Below, one piece after another: positions 51,517 through 64,000 of a stretch of DNA of 64,000 bases (its first letter is position 1; every line of letters begins with the position of its first letter). The notes beneath the pieces were generated by a model that saw nothing but the letters and a program-made list of their open reading frames with translations, made no database searches and was not told where the DNA came from. A program made the translations under genes and the position numbers. Source of the stretch: Takakia lepidozioides (Eukaryota; Streptophyta; Takakiopsida; Takakiales; Takakiaceae); contig CM060732.1 in NCBI GenBank assembly GCA_030704615.1, positions 12,712,001 through 12,776,000 on the forward strand, given 5' to 3'.

Positions 51517-54500
51517 AATGAAGAAATGTGACAGGAACAAAATAAAAGGATCCCACCAAAGATTCAAGAAACAAGAAGGAAAAAAAAAAGAAGGAAGGCT
51601 GTAACCTTCGTGATCAGAAAAACTACAGTGGAAGAATTGAATAGCAAGAAACAATACAAAAGATCGCCCCTCCTCTTTCTACAGAGGAAGCTTTATACAA
51701 ATACCCCATCCTTATGGATAGACAAACGTTGGAGTACAAGAGACGTCAATCTTAAAGCAATTAAACCCAACCGTAGATAAAGCCCCACTCTCGATCAACA
51801 TCATGCACTCTCTTGAGAATATTTTCCTTGCAACCGTCTTGCAATTCCAAGAACTTCTGAAAGAATTGTTTGGACAATCTTTCTTTCTCAGTTTCAGAGG
51901 GAATTTGATCCTCGATGATCCCACCAGATGCATGTCACATTGAGGTTGCGATAAGGGCAGCGTTGCCTATAGCAAGTGGTGGATAACAACATATAAGAGC
52001 TGTTATACAACGGTAGGCCGTCAAATCAGAGCGATACAAAATGAAGCTGTCAACCTCATGAACGAATAACCCAAAAATGAGCTAAGGGGAATCTCACCCA
52101 TTACAGCGTGGAGCCGTAGTCTTCTTTCCTAACTATACAATACACTAGTTAGTTGGTGTAGCCTTGCACTAGAACACGTAGGGCAATGGTTTGGAGTTTG
52201 TGCCTTGCCTGTGCATAACCTAGAGTTATCTAGGGTTCAAAGTGTCCACCTTTCAACGAAGGCAATAGTCCGGAGTAGTTCCGAGAGATGAAGATACACT
52301 ATAATATATGCTTCCTTCGGGACGCTATTGTAGCCCTAACTGAAACAGAATTTAAAAAAGAAAAAGAAAAAATCAATCAATACCTAACTTGTAAAAGGGT
52401 GGCCGTGGCAACCGTTTTGACTTCATCTCCATATAGTTCGCCTAACTAATAGCAAGTTGAGCCTATTTTTGCTCCAAACTGCTAGGCTTGTCGACCCCTG
52501 TAAGGCCTTTATTGTCTTCTTAGTTTCCTATTTACGAAGATCTTCATTTTTCCCTTTTTTTTCCCTTAAGGGAAATACCCCGGAGCGACTGCAGTGGCTG
52601 CTTAATTATAATGAGACGAGAAAACAATCCTCTCCTCGGCATGAGGCGCCACCAAGCACAAGGCTCATGGGACACCACCCAAGGGAAAGGGGAGAACATC
52701 ATACCACACCTGACAAGGTAGCAGGAATTGAGCCCAGAACCACCTGGTGGCACTTAGTGCTCTCCTACCAACTGCTGGTATCACTATTGAATTTGACAAG
52801 AGGTGCACATCGGATATATACATTTCGAAGAATTCATAGTATTCACAGAGTTGAGCATCAGTTGAACGGGTTGTGTCCCCAAGCCTGAAATGGCATTTGA
52901 TGTGTTGGGGGTGCGCCGGCTGGGTGGATTTGACGGTTGCTCATGTTATAAGTGTCACAGTGTGCGAGACCCGCCACTGACATGAATATGTTGCCAGTTG
53001 GAGCTCTTTATAACAAAACGCATGTATGCATGTTCTTCCATATTTTTCTGAAATGCCGTTGACCGCCAACAGTAGTACCAGTGTTGGGCGGAAATATGAT
53101 TTCTGTCATCCTCTGGTTTTGGTTTTTTCCAGCTTTGGAAACTAAGAACCTCTTGTTCAAATACTAGAAAAATTTATGTTAAGATATATCCTATGCAACG
53201 ATCTCAAGAAACAACACATTTGTTAAATGTTACAAATTGCATGCTTCATAGGCTTGCATTGAAGACGCTAATAATCTAACATGGGCTTCAGAGGCTTGCA
53301 TTGAAAACGCTAATAACCTAAAATGGGCTTCAGAGGCTTGCATTGAAAACGCTAATAATCTAAAATGGGCTTCCGAGGCTTGCATTGAAGATGCTAATAA
53401 TCTAATATGAGAGGCTGCTCCCTTCTAGTTTATGAAATTCCCTTGGATAAAACTTAACACGTTCATCTATACATATTTTCAACCAGTTCATGTCCTGGTG
53501 ACAGCGATTTTGAAGAATTACTAGATCATTAGAGAACGAACTAATGAACTAATTCCAATTAGTTCGTAGAAGGCATGTAAGCCCATCTGATCAAATTAAA
53601 CAGCAAGAAAAAAAATACCCTTGCAAAAACGGCCATGCAGGCCTACTTACACTGAGGCCCGGTGCCGGTGAACTCTTAATTTCCACCAAGGAACAATAGA
53701 ATTAACTTTTTTCTTTAGTTAATTCTATTGCCCTTGGGCTGGAAATTACTATAATTTGACCCTGCCACCTTTAATGTTACATCTGTATTCCTTAATCTTC
53801 ATCTACCACCCTGGTGATATGGTAGTGGTTAACCTCTTGTAGGCTAACTAACTGCTCCCCAGGTGGGGTAGACTATAGTGTTAATCTAATTTTAGTTGAA
53901 CCCAAAATGGGCGAAATGAAGCCCCACAACTTTGCAGGTATCAACTCGAGAAAATTCTTGTGGCCAAATGGAGCATGGGAACAACTGGCATGGCATGCAT
54001 TCAATGGGCAGCATCTATGACCCTTCACTACAGTACCAGCAATCTGGTGGGGAGCAGCACACCCAAGGCCTCACAGGACGTGAGGAATAGTAAGAGAGGG
54101 AGGCCTCCTAAAAGCCCTTAGTTGCCCACGAGCTCCACCAGTCTCTTCGCCAACTTCTTTACATCTACATTCTATATCTCTACCTCTTCTCTGCTGATTG
54201 CCTTCTCTTTGTCTGTGTTAATTGGATCTCACTGAGCACTTGGCCACAAAAACCAAGGGAATTCTCATCACTGGGTCTGTACATGGTGGGTGTCTTCTTT
54301 AGCACTCCCTAGTGCTCTGTCTGTTCAATGGTGTAGCTGGTTTTGTCCGGACTCGTTTTCTGTTGGAAAGCTTATTTCTTTGGAATTTGATATTCTCTAG
54401 AGCTTTATGGGCTCTAGCAGCTACTCAGCAACGTTTGCTAAGAACAAGTGCTACTGGGTTTTCCTATAGCGTTCTTTCCTTTGTTTCTCTTGGGACTAGA

Positions 54501-54811
54501 AAGAGCACCGAGAGTGTGGTCTTACCTTCGAGAAGACTCCTAGCATCTTAAAATTGTAGGTGGTTCGCAGTTTCTTGTCCCTTTGGAACCTCTGTGGATG
54601 AGTACGAGCCGTCAGAGGGCCATCAGACATACAGACACCACTTTATTATTCGCAAGGTTGATTTCACGTACCACTCTATCATACTCAACGTAATCTTGGT
54701 GACGAGATTGTCAGCTCCAGTACTATTGAAGGCAAATCCCAAGAGCTAACTCGAAGTTGGCTAGCTGACAGACAGACGAAGACATCCCGAGTGGAGGGCT
54801 GAAAGGGAGAA
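51517..54811. other. Non-coding DNA between copia gag and the first peroxidase gene
   Basis: The first several hundred bases probably include copia leader or LTR sequence, but I could not match them to 3333-4378. The remainder has no recognised gene. A plus-strand frame at 54312-54551 lacks domain features. The last 600 bases likely hold the peroxidase promoter and leader. Confidence 0.5.
53251..53418. repeat. 42-bp tandem repeat, four units
   Basis: Units start GGCTTGCATTGAA at 53251, 53293, 53335 and 53377 and differ at a few positions. Confidence 0.95.
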
Positions 54812-57315
<2,504 letters not shown>

Positions 57316-58111
57316 GAAGGTATCTCCTCTTCTTTGAATGATGGGCATCCAACCACAAACATGCGTCACATGCTCTCCTGGCTGGCAGAGAGCTGGAGGA
57401 ATCGTGTCAGAGCTATCTTCCAGCGTGACTACAACGAGATTGTTCTGTAAGCGGAGGGATATAACGAGCTACATCTACATCTACATCTACATCCACAAGG
57501 TACAATAGTTTGTGGTCAAAATTTCCACGAGGCTAGACACTGTGCGCAATATGCTCAGTTTTTATAGGACATATGTTGAACCGTTCTGAGAGAATATCTC
57601 CCCTCATTCCGAAGATAAGTATACTAACTTCTGCGTGATCATTTCTCTCGAAGTTGTGTAGAATATGTAAAAGCAAAACTGTGGTACAATCTTGATTATG
57701 ATCATGTGACTATCATTGCAATATTACATTACAGCACATAGTAGTATTTGAAAAATTAGGACTTTCATTCATTAACAGTGTTGTATGTCATGTAGTGTGC
57801 AAACTACCCTCGCAAGCTCCCTCTACTTTTTACATAGAATGGACTGAAATGACCGAGAATGTATGAAAGCAAGTATAGTGTGTAGTTTTTTCAACCAAAT
57901 CACCAATAGTTCAACTGTTTGCGTTATAACTACGGCTTTATTTTTAAAAGGATTGGATAAATATGGGAATTTCCCTTCACCTAACAAAGGCAACAAATGT
58001 AGACAGACAGGTTTGCATTTACTCAAAACGTGTAGAGTAGTGAACATCCTGTCCGTGTTAAGATCACAATGGTTTGTATGCAATCAAAGATAACTGTAAA
58101 TCTGCCAAGGC
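57316..58111. other. Convergent 3' intergenic region
   Basis: Holds both peroxidase 3' ends. An (ACATCT)n microsatellite lies at 57471-57496. AT-rich, no gene seen. Confidence 0.6.
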
Positions 58112-60441
58112 TTACGAGTTGAACACCCTGCAGTTTGTTCGGATTTCTCCATCTGTTCCGGTCTTCACACCAACTTGCGAAAGTTTGGTGAAAGCCAGCT
58201 GCCAATTTTCAAAGAAAGTATCTTGGTTAGCTGCAAATGAGCCAACAACACCGCTGCTTCTGGGATCTGTGAAGAGCACCTCATCTGAAGTCAGAAGCCC
58301 CTTTCCAGCCTGCACCATTGCAAACACTTTCGATTAGTTACATAAACGCATGTAAAATTGGACAGAAGCTAACTTGATGATCTAGAGCACATGACGCTTG
58401 CATAGAAGGTATCCCTAGACATCCTCCATGAGACACAGAGAAGTATCATCTTCCCTGTCAGGTGAAGACGATGACTCAAAGTTGATAATCAGCAAGTTCA
58501 GAAAGTGAACAACAGGGACACTCGTGCAAACACCGAAGTAGGGAGAGTAAGCAAAAATACGACAATATGTTGCCACTGGAAGACAAACCTTGTCGATTTG
58601 ACACGGATTCTAACCTGTAGATCCTGATAGTAGGCGTTGTCGAAGGTGACTGGGGTTGTCGTGTCGAGAGAAACCGTGGCGCCTGAGCTACCGCCCTGTG
58701 GACAAGATTGCAATATATTCTCACCAAATGTGGGATCCATGGTTGGGTCAACTTGGGCCGTGCCGTTGGTGAACTGGAAGCGATTCCCGAATGCACTGCA
58801 ATGGGCGACACCGATTGTGTGCGCACCTGGAAGTGACGAAAATATGAAATTGAGTTTTACACATTCTTTACGAGGCCATTACCAGCTGACAGGTACTCAT
58901 GTACGTCTATTGAGATGGCCCAGAAAACACGGTCGAATTACCCTGCCTCATCTACATGGAATGTCAGTTTAGAAATACACACCGGCAAGGGTGACAAGGT
59001 CATTCACGTCCATTCCTTTCGCAGTGAAGAAGTTGAGCAGCTGGTCCAGGTTGAATGTGGCATCTGGAAGGTTGAGTCGAACCCCAACGGCAGTGGAAAC
59101 AAGGCCATCCCTCCGTCCCGTGGGTAGATTTGCTACATCTGGACCTCCCACCTTGTATAACATAGAAACACACACAAAAACATGAGCAACGGCAATACCA
59201 TACAGATTTTGAAACATGGACTACATAGTTGACAGGAAACGTCGACAAAATGACAATACAGTCCTTGACTTCTCTCCCCTCCTTAATTGTTCCCAAAACT
59301 AAGAGTCACCTGGCAGTCATTATAGGAGCTTGCTTTCATCAATAAGAAACAAGCAGCTAGCAGCTAGAAGATTTTCTAGACGTGACGGGGTTGGCAGCAA
59401 TCCAACTCTGTCTGCAGTGTGGCGAGGTTTCAACCTCATGTAAGGCTTCGGAAAGAGTTCAATCTATAATCCTCATATCTCTGCAGACTCGCCACTCCAT
59501 GAGTCCCCACTCCCTAGTATCGGCTTCACGACTCTTCCTTGATGCGGATTATAACGCCCACTGCCCCGACGATCAGCCAGCTTACCTCTTTGATTATCTA
59601 GCGTCCACCTAGAATTAAGGGATTTGTCACTGCTACCCTTCATGAGGGTGCGAGTTTAAAATGCAAAATGCGTGCAATACTTAGTCCAACTGAGGATGGT
59701 GCCGGATAGCGATGAGATTAAGTGACCTTCAAGGATGCCTACTTGAGTTGCCCATGAAGGGCTGTGTAGGTACCTGAGTAACAGCGTCGCGAGCGGCAAG
59801 CGCTACAATGTCAGCGCAGGAAACAACTCCAGGGCACACGAGCTCAAGACTGCTCTTGATAGTGTCAACCAGCGTGTAGCCTTCGACAGTCAGATTCGCA
59901 GAATCGTCCTTTTCAGCTGTGTTGTTTGCTGTGGAGTCTATTAGAATGGACCCATCACAGCCCTGCAAGATAAAACGGGAGTCACTACTGTATAGCACGG
60001 CATATTAACTTAGCCATGGACCTGTTGAAGAGAGAAAATCTCACAGAAAGGACATACATACAGAGCATACATTGCTTCCTTGAAGCAAAGGGCTCTTTGG
60101 GCAACAACCGCTGGATTACCCACCAGAAAGGAGGTTCCAACAAGTGGAGTGCGTGTCATACGAACAGACCGCGCTAGACAAAACTGGGGATAAGGGAAAA
60201 AGTACTAGAGTACCTCGACGAAGCAATCATGAAAAAAAAGCCGAAGAATCTTGGCTGGGAGAACCGGGTCCACGAAAGAAGCTGTCCGAACGGCCGATGT
60301 AATAATGTTCTCCGCCTGCGAACAAGTTTGCGCATAGAAATTGGCTAACAACTGCCCCGCTGCGATATCGCTACCCACAACCAGTAGGAGAAGGAACCGG
60401 AGGGAATTGAATCTCGATGCATGTCTCTGCCGGTTAGACAT
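58112..60441 (-). CDS. Class III secretory peroxidase (about 331 residues, 5 exons)
   Basis: Second apoplastic haem peroxidase. Exons on the minus strand: 60214-60441, 59774-59962, 58983-59151, 58615-58826, 58112-58309, with GT-AG borders. The signal peptide is [17 protein letters not shown]. The mature start [17 protein letters not shown] carries the first Cys. The distal site is [12 protein letters not shown] and the calcium site [24 protein letters not shown] and PTGRRDG follow. The proximal haem His is in [11 protein letters not shown]. The end has [20 protein letters not shown] and IRTNCRVFN. It has one more intron than its neighbour (after YYQDLQ). The two proteins differ at most non-motif positions, so they are old paralogues rather than a recent tandem copy. 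Confidence 0.92.
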
Positions 60442-63400
60442 TTTCTCTTCTTCTCGGCCTCCTGCTTAGATATATATCTTGCTCCTTCGATTCGGTTCGA
60501 CGAACGAATCACAATCTATCCCTAATACCTGTTCAATCTACAATTCTTCCTGCTATTCCCTCGTTAACATCTGAAGAAGCTGCAGATCCGAATTGTTCAG
60601 CTGAAGATGATGGAAACCGTCAAGTCTTCAGGAGTTGCTGCTCTTTGATACATGAACTTCTAAACTCCATGAACCTTGTGGGATCAGGAGAGGAAGGAAA
60701 AAGAGAGCCCCAATCTCTATGTAGCGCAGAAGACTCCTGAGCTGAATACACGCCGAGCAGTTGAATCTCTGGCTCAGCAAACGAGACGAGCCAAAGTGTA
60801 GATTGAGCGTACACAATACGAACAGAGAGTACAAATCTCGGGCGACGCTCGAACGATACAGCTTGAGAGATATTTGAATGTGAGAAAGCAAAATAACCGG
60901 AGACGTGAACATGGGGAGGTGGTCAGAATATTCACTGGTTGAAGACTGACAGAACCTGCAACCGGCCGCAGCTCTCCAGAAAAGGGAGGGAAAAGAGACT
61001 TCGTAAAGCGAGATAGCATTCATGGCTTCTAGTTACTACAGTAGCATAGCGGAAGAGACGGCATTAAAGAGCGGGTCGTGGCCAGTGCGGGCACAGTAAA
61101 GAAGCCCGCCAGCCCTTCATAGTTCCGCGTTGTCCTTTCTCTTGTTCTGTCACTACACCCAGCTGTTTCCTCGGAGCCGTCGATGGGAGTACTATGACCT
61201 GACGTGGCGATCTTTGGTCTATTGGATGGGTTGTCGTTACGAATTGCTAACCTCGGGACACAGTTTTTTCATAGGTAGCCAAGCTTGTCATACTTTTCTT
61301 TGTGCAGTTTCAAACATTTGACATTCTTCACAATCCTTTGAAACCCATTTGTTCATTCCATCATGCTTCGACACCCACATCCTAAGTTTTCGATCCTATT
61401 TGAAGTATGTAAGATGAGAGCTCTTCTTACACAGAGACCTCTTGGTTGCGATTTGGAACCACTAAGTATTTCCAATAAGTTCCATAGTTTTTTGAAACCC
61501 ATTATCTCGTAGTTTGTGGAATGCTGCAAAACCCATATTCTTCTCATTATTCCCCGGGAGGGCACACCAATCAGCAGTTATGAAGGTTTGACAGCCAGAC
61601 TGGCAGAGGTAGTATAGAAGATGGCCAAAGGCCATATGTAACCTCTCGACCGAGATCAATCACTCAAGTATACTGTGCCCTCTCTGTCCTTCTGCATTCA
61701 ATGATTACACATGGCCATGGCTGTGCTATAGCTTATTAGAGCGTCGATTTGCGACTCACGGCCCACCATATACAGACCAGCCTACCCACCTGCCCCGGTT
61801 ACCCACCAGCAGGTCTCGGAAAATTGTCAACCTCATTTATTATGTGGAATTTGAGGTGAAGTTTGAAGTCCTGGCTCAAAGGCGCCTTGAAGTGATGTAG
61901 ATTCTTTGGCCTCTCGGCCGATGTATTCATAGCACTTCGTTCATTTATAGTTGCTGAGTTATTGAGTCTACTGTCTGCCAGTTTTGATAACGTGTGCAGT
62001 AAGAGCGCTCGATACTCTCGCCGCCTTTCAACGGCTATCCTTCAAGTTTGACTGGAGAGCTTGGCAGGCTGCTGGCTACGGCGGACGAATTACGTGGCTC
62101 CTAGTTTTGTAGTTTTGGTCACCAGGAAGTCGTAGGATTTTCAAACCTGTGGATCTTTTTGCACTAAGCTCCTGTCGATCTTTAGCTCCTTCAAGCTCCA
62201 AATGACTCGCTTTTGAAAGGGTTTACTTCATTCCATCGTAGTTGCAGCCAGTCGATGCTTTCCAGGGCAGCCTGCCATGATGCTTTCAACAAACTCTGCC
62301 ATGTGCCTAAGCAGGTATTGCGGAATGCAGACATTTTCGGAACCTGCCGTGGCATGGCCGTTGTAGAATGCCCCCTTTCAGACATGAAAGTTAACTAGGT
62401 GTAGAGTCGATTGTCGGCAGTTGAACTGGCTATACCCAATGTTGTTTGTCGAAATCACCAGTGTTGCGGCGCAAATTCAAGTCTTAGCTATTTAAGTACC
62501 AGGAAACCCCGACTGATACCCGACGAACCTCTCACTAAGTCGGGCCATGTACAGTAGGCCAGTGATCCATAGAGCAACAAGTTCCTCGGATTTTGATTAT
62601 GTGAGGGAAAATACGGTCTACATCTACCTAATACGTTGCATCCTTTCCATTCAAACTCCAGATAACGGAATGTTCCGAAAGTCGGTCTTAATGTGTCCAC
62701 TATAGTCTCTCTATTCTCTGCGCAGAACAACAACTGTGCTCCAAGCGACAATGGAAACTCGTCAGAACACGACGTTCAACTGGTACGGGCACAGTCAGAA
62801 TCCTCTCTGCCTTGCGTAAGGGTGAAATTTGAAGGGGTAAATTTCCTTTAAGGGCGACACTGAGAAGGACGTATACATAGGAAGGGCGGAGTCCGTGAAA
62901 AGATTTTGCTACTAGTACCTCTTGCTTGTAGGAGCCCTCAAGTAGTTTTCAACATGTAGTTTAAGTTAGTGGGTTTTCAATCAAATCCAAGTATTTCAAG
63001 GCTCTAACAATTTGCTTGGAAAGACATGATTGCAGAAGAGAAGGCCATATGTATTAGCTGCCCTTCGCAAAAGAAGGGCATGACTGAGGGCAGCTTTCTT
63101 CACCTACTTTCTACAAAGGAAATTTGGGCATTATTGGCAATAGTAAGGTTGGTGTCCAAAGTGCCAACCAGGCAATTGACACAGAGAAGGAGATGATTTT
63201 TACTAGGATCACAACGTGGGTCATGCACTGTTATTTCAATAACTAAAGTGAAGATATTTACTCATCCATGATTATCCAAAAATAGCGCCATAATTTGAAG
63301 CTAGAGACAAGTGTCTCTCAATTAAGAATTGTTTGCTGGAAGAATGCCACACTGATGCTTTACACTATCTTGAAAACCATGACACAATCTTCTGTCAAAG

Positions 63401-64000
63401 TCATTAATATGCGTGGAGCCCAACATCAGAGTCTATCCAAATGATTAGCCACCATTTCCTTCACTTGTGTTAGCATATAAATGCTTTTGCAAAACCCACC
63501 AGAGGCCTGTCCTTCCGTTCAGTAAAGGTAAAAAATTAGCAAAAACAGATACTGTAGCCAAATTCTGTGTGTTTTGACCCAAACCAACGGTCTGTTACCA
63601 TCTGCTTTACACTCATCTCTCCACAAGGCAATCAGCTTCCAAATGAATCAATAAAAAATAGTAACCAGTGGAACCAGTCCATAACCATAATGAGAAAGTC
63701 TTGATACAACCCACGTATTGTCCTTTACATTGGATGGCACAAATTCGAGACTGACCACCCAGTACTTAGGTACTAAGGATTCCATCCCACAAGTAGTCAA
63801 CAGTAAACTGCTCTATGGGTAAGGGCCTGGATCACAAAGTATTGTCAAGGCAGATGCCGGTTAATTACATATAAGCCAATTGATCCAGCACACAAGTTAT
63901 TCACCTTCAGCACAACCATGAGACTTTGATTTATGTTACAGCGATGACCAACGAAGGATGTCAGTAGTAGGAGCTTTCTGCAATTCGCTGTGTTGACTAT
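60442..64000. other. Non-coding DNA, no gene recognised
   Basis: Upstream of the minus-strand peroxidase. AGATATATATC near 60468 could be promoter-related but is very close to the start codon. Open frames at 60620-61023 and later are short and without domains. No RNA gene, repeat array or transposon signature is evident. Confidence 0.5.

Noticed and set aside
53251-53418. CRISPR-like array
   Set aside because: Four contiguous 42-bp tandem units without unique spacers, in a plant nuclear context.
54312-54551. 79-codon frame upstream of the first peroxidase
   Set aside because: Ser/Leu-rich without domain, most likely leader or promoter DNA.

Overview
The window reads as nuclear DNA of a streptophyte, most likely a non-seed land plant such as a bryophyte or lycophyte. 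The reasons are spliceosomal GT-AG introns, two class III secretory peroxidase genes with land-plant-type exon structure, Ty1/copia and Ty3/gypsy retrotransposons, and plant-telomere-like AAACCCTA stretches. The species cannot be fixed from sequence alone.

Layout. 1-3.3 kb: AT-rich DNA and a decayed protein-kinase-like gene. 3.3-51.5 kb: one old Ty1/copia element on the minus strand, blown apart by later insertions. Its 5' two thirds lie at 48.1-51.5 kb, a middle piece at 18.4-18.6 kb (now on the plus strand) and its end at 4.4-5.3 kb. Two elements entered it. (a) A Ty3/gypsy chromovirus: 3' LTR and pol at 5.3-10.0 kb, 5' LTR and gag start at 18.6-19.8 kb, gag end at 31.15-31.68 kb, with a 5-bp target duplication. 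Its gag is interrupted in turn by a 451-bp solo-LTR-like unit and a 10.3-kb block holding a second gypsy element, which codes a C5 cytosine DNA methyltransferase and an integrase with a PHD finger. (b) A large DNA element with 30-bp terminal inverted repeats (18380-18409 and 48096-48125, 28/30 identical) and a 4-bp target duplication TGGA. It is about 19.1 kb long once later rearrangement is undone.

The large TIR element is the most interesting object. It has two divergent transcription units. One carries three FCP1-like HAD domains, an acidic protein, a 446-residue protein of unknown family and a possible ParB-like domain. The other carries a DUF7869-type protein, the best transposase candidate. 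Fourteen distinct copies of a 24-bp near-perfect palindrome (19 counting duplicates) are scattered between and within its exons. I see no full copy anywhere else in the window.

A later inversion with one staggered break explains the current order. Breakpoints lie at about 9.99-10.03 kb and 31.68 kb, and a 5.65-kb piece of the TIR element was duplicated in inverted orientation (10028-15717 and 31678-37324). Undoing it places all copia pieces, both chromovirus halves and both TIRs in consistent order and orientation.

51.5-64 kb is ordinary genic DNA: a 42-bp tandem repeat, then two convergent class III peroxidase genes (54.8-57.3 kb plus, 58.1-60.4 kb minus), then DNA in which I recognise no gene. 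All alignments here were made by eye.
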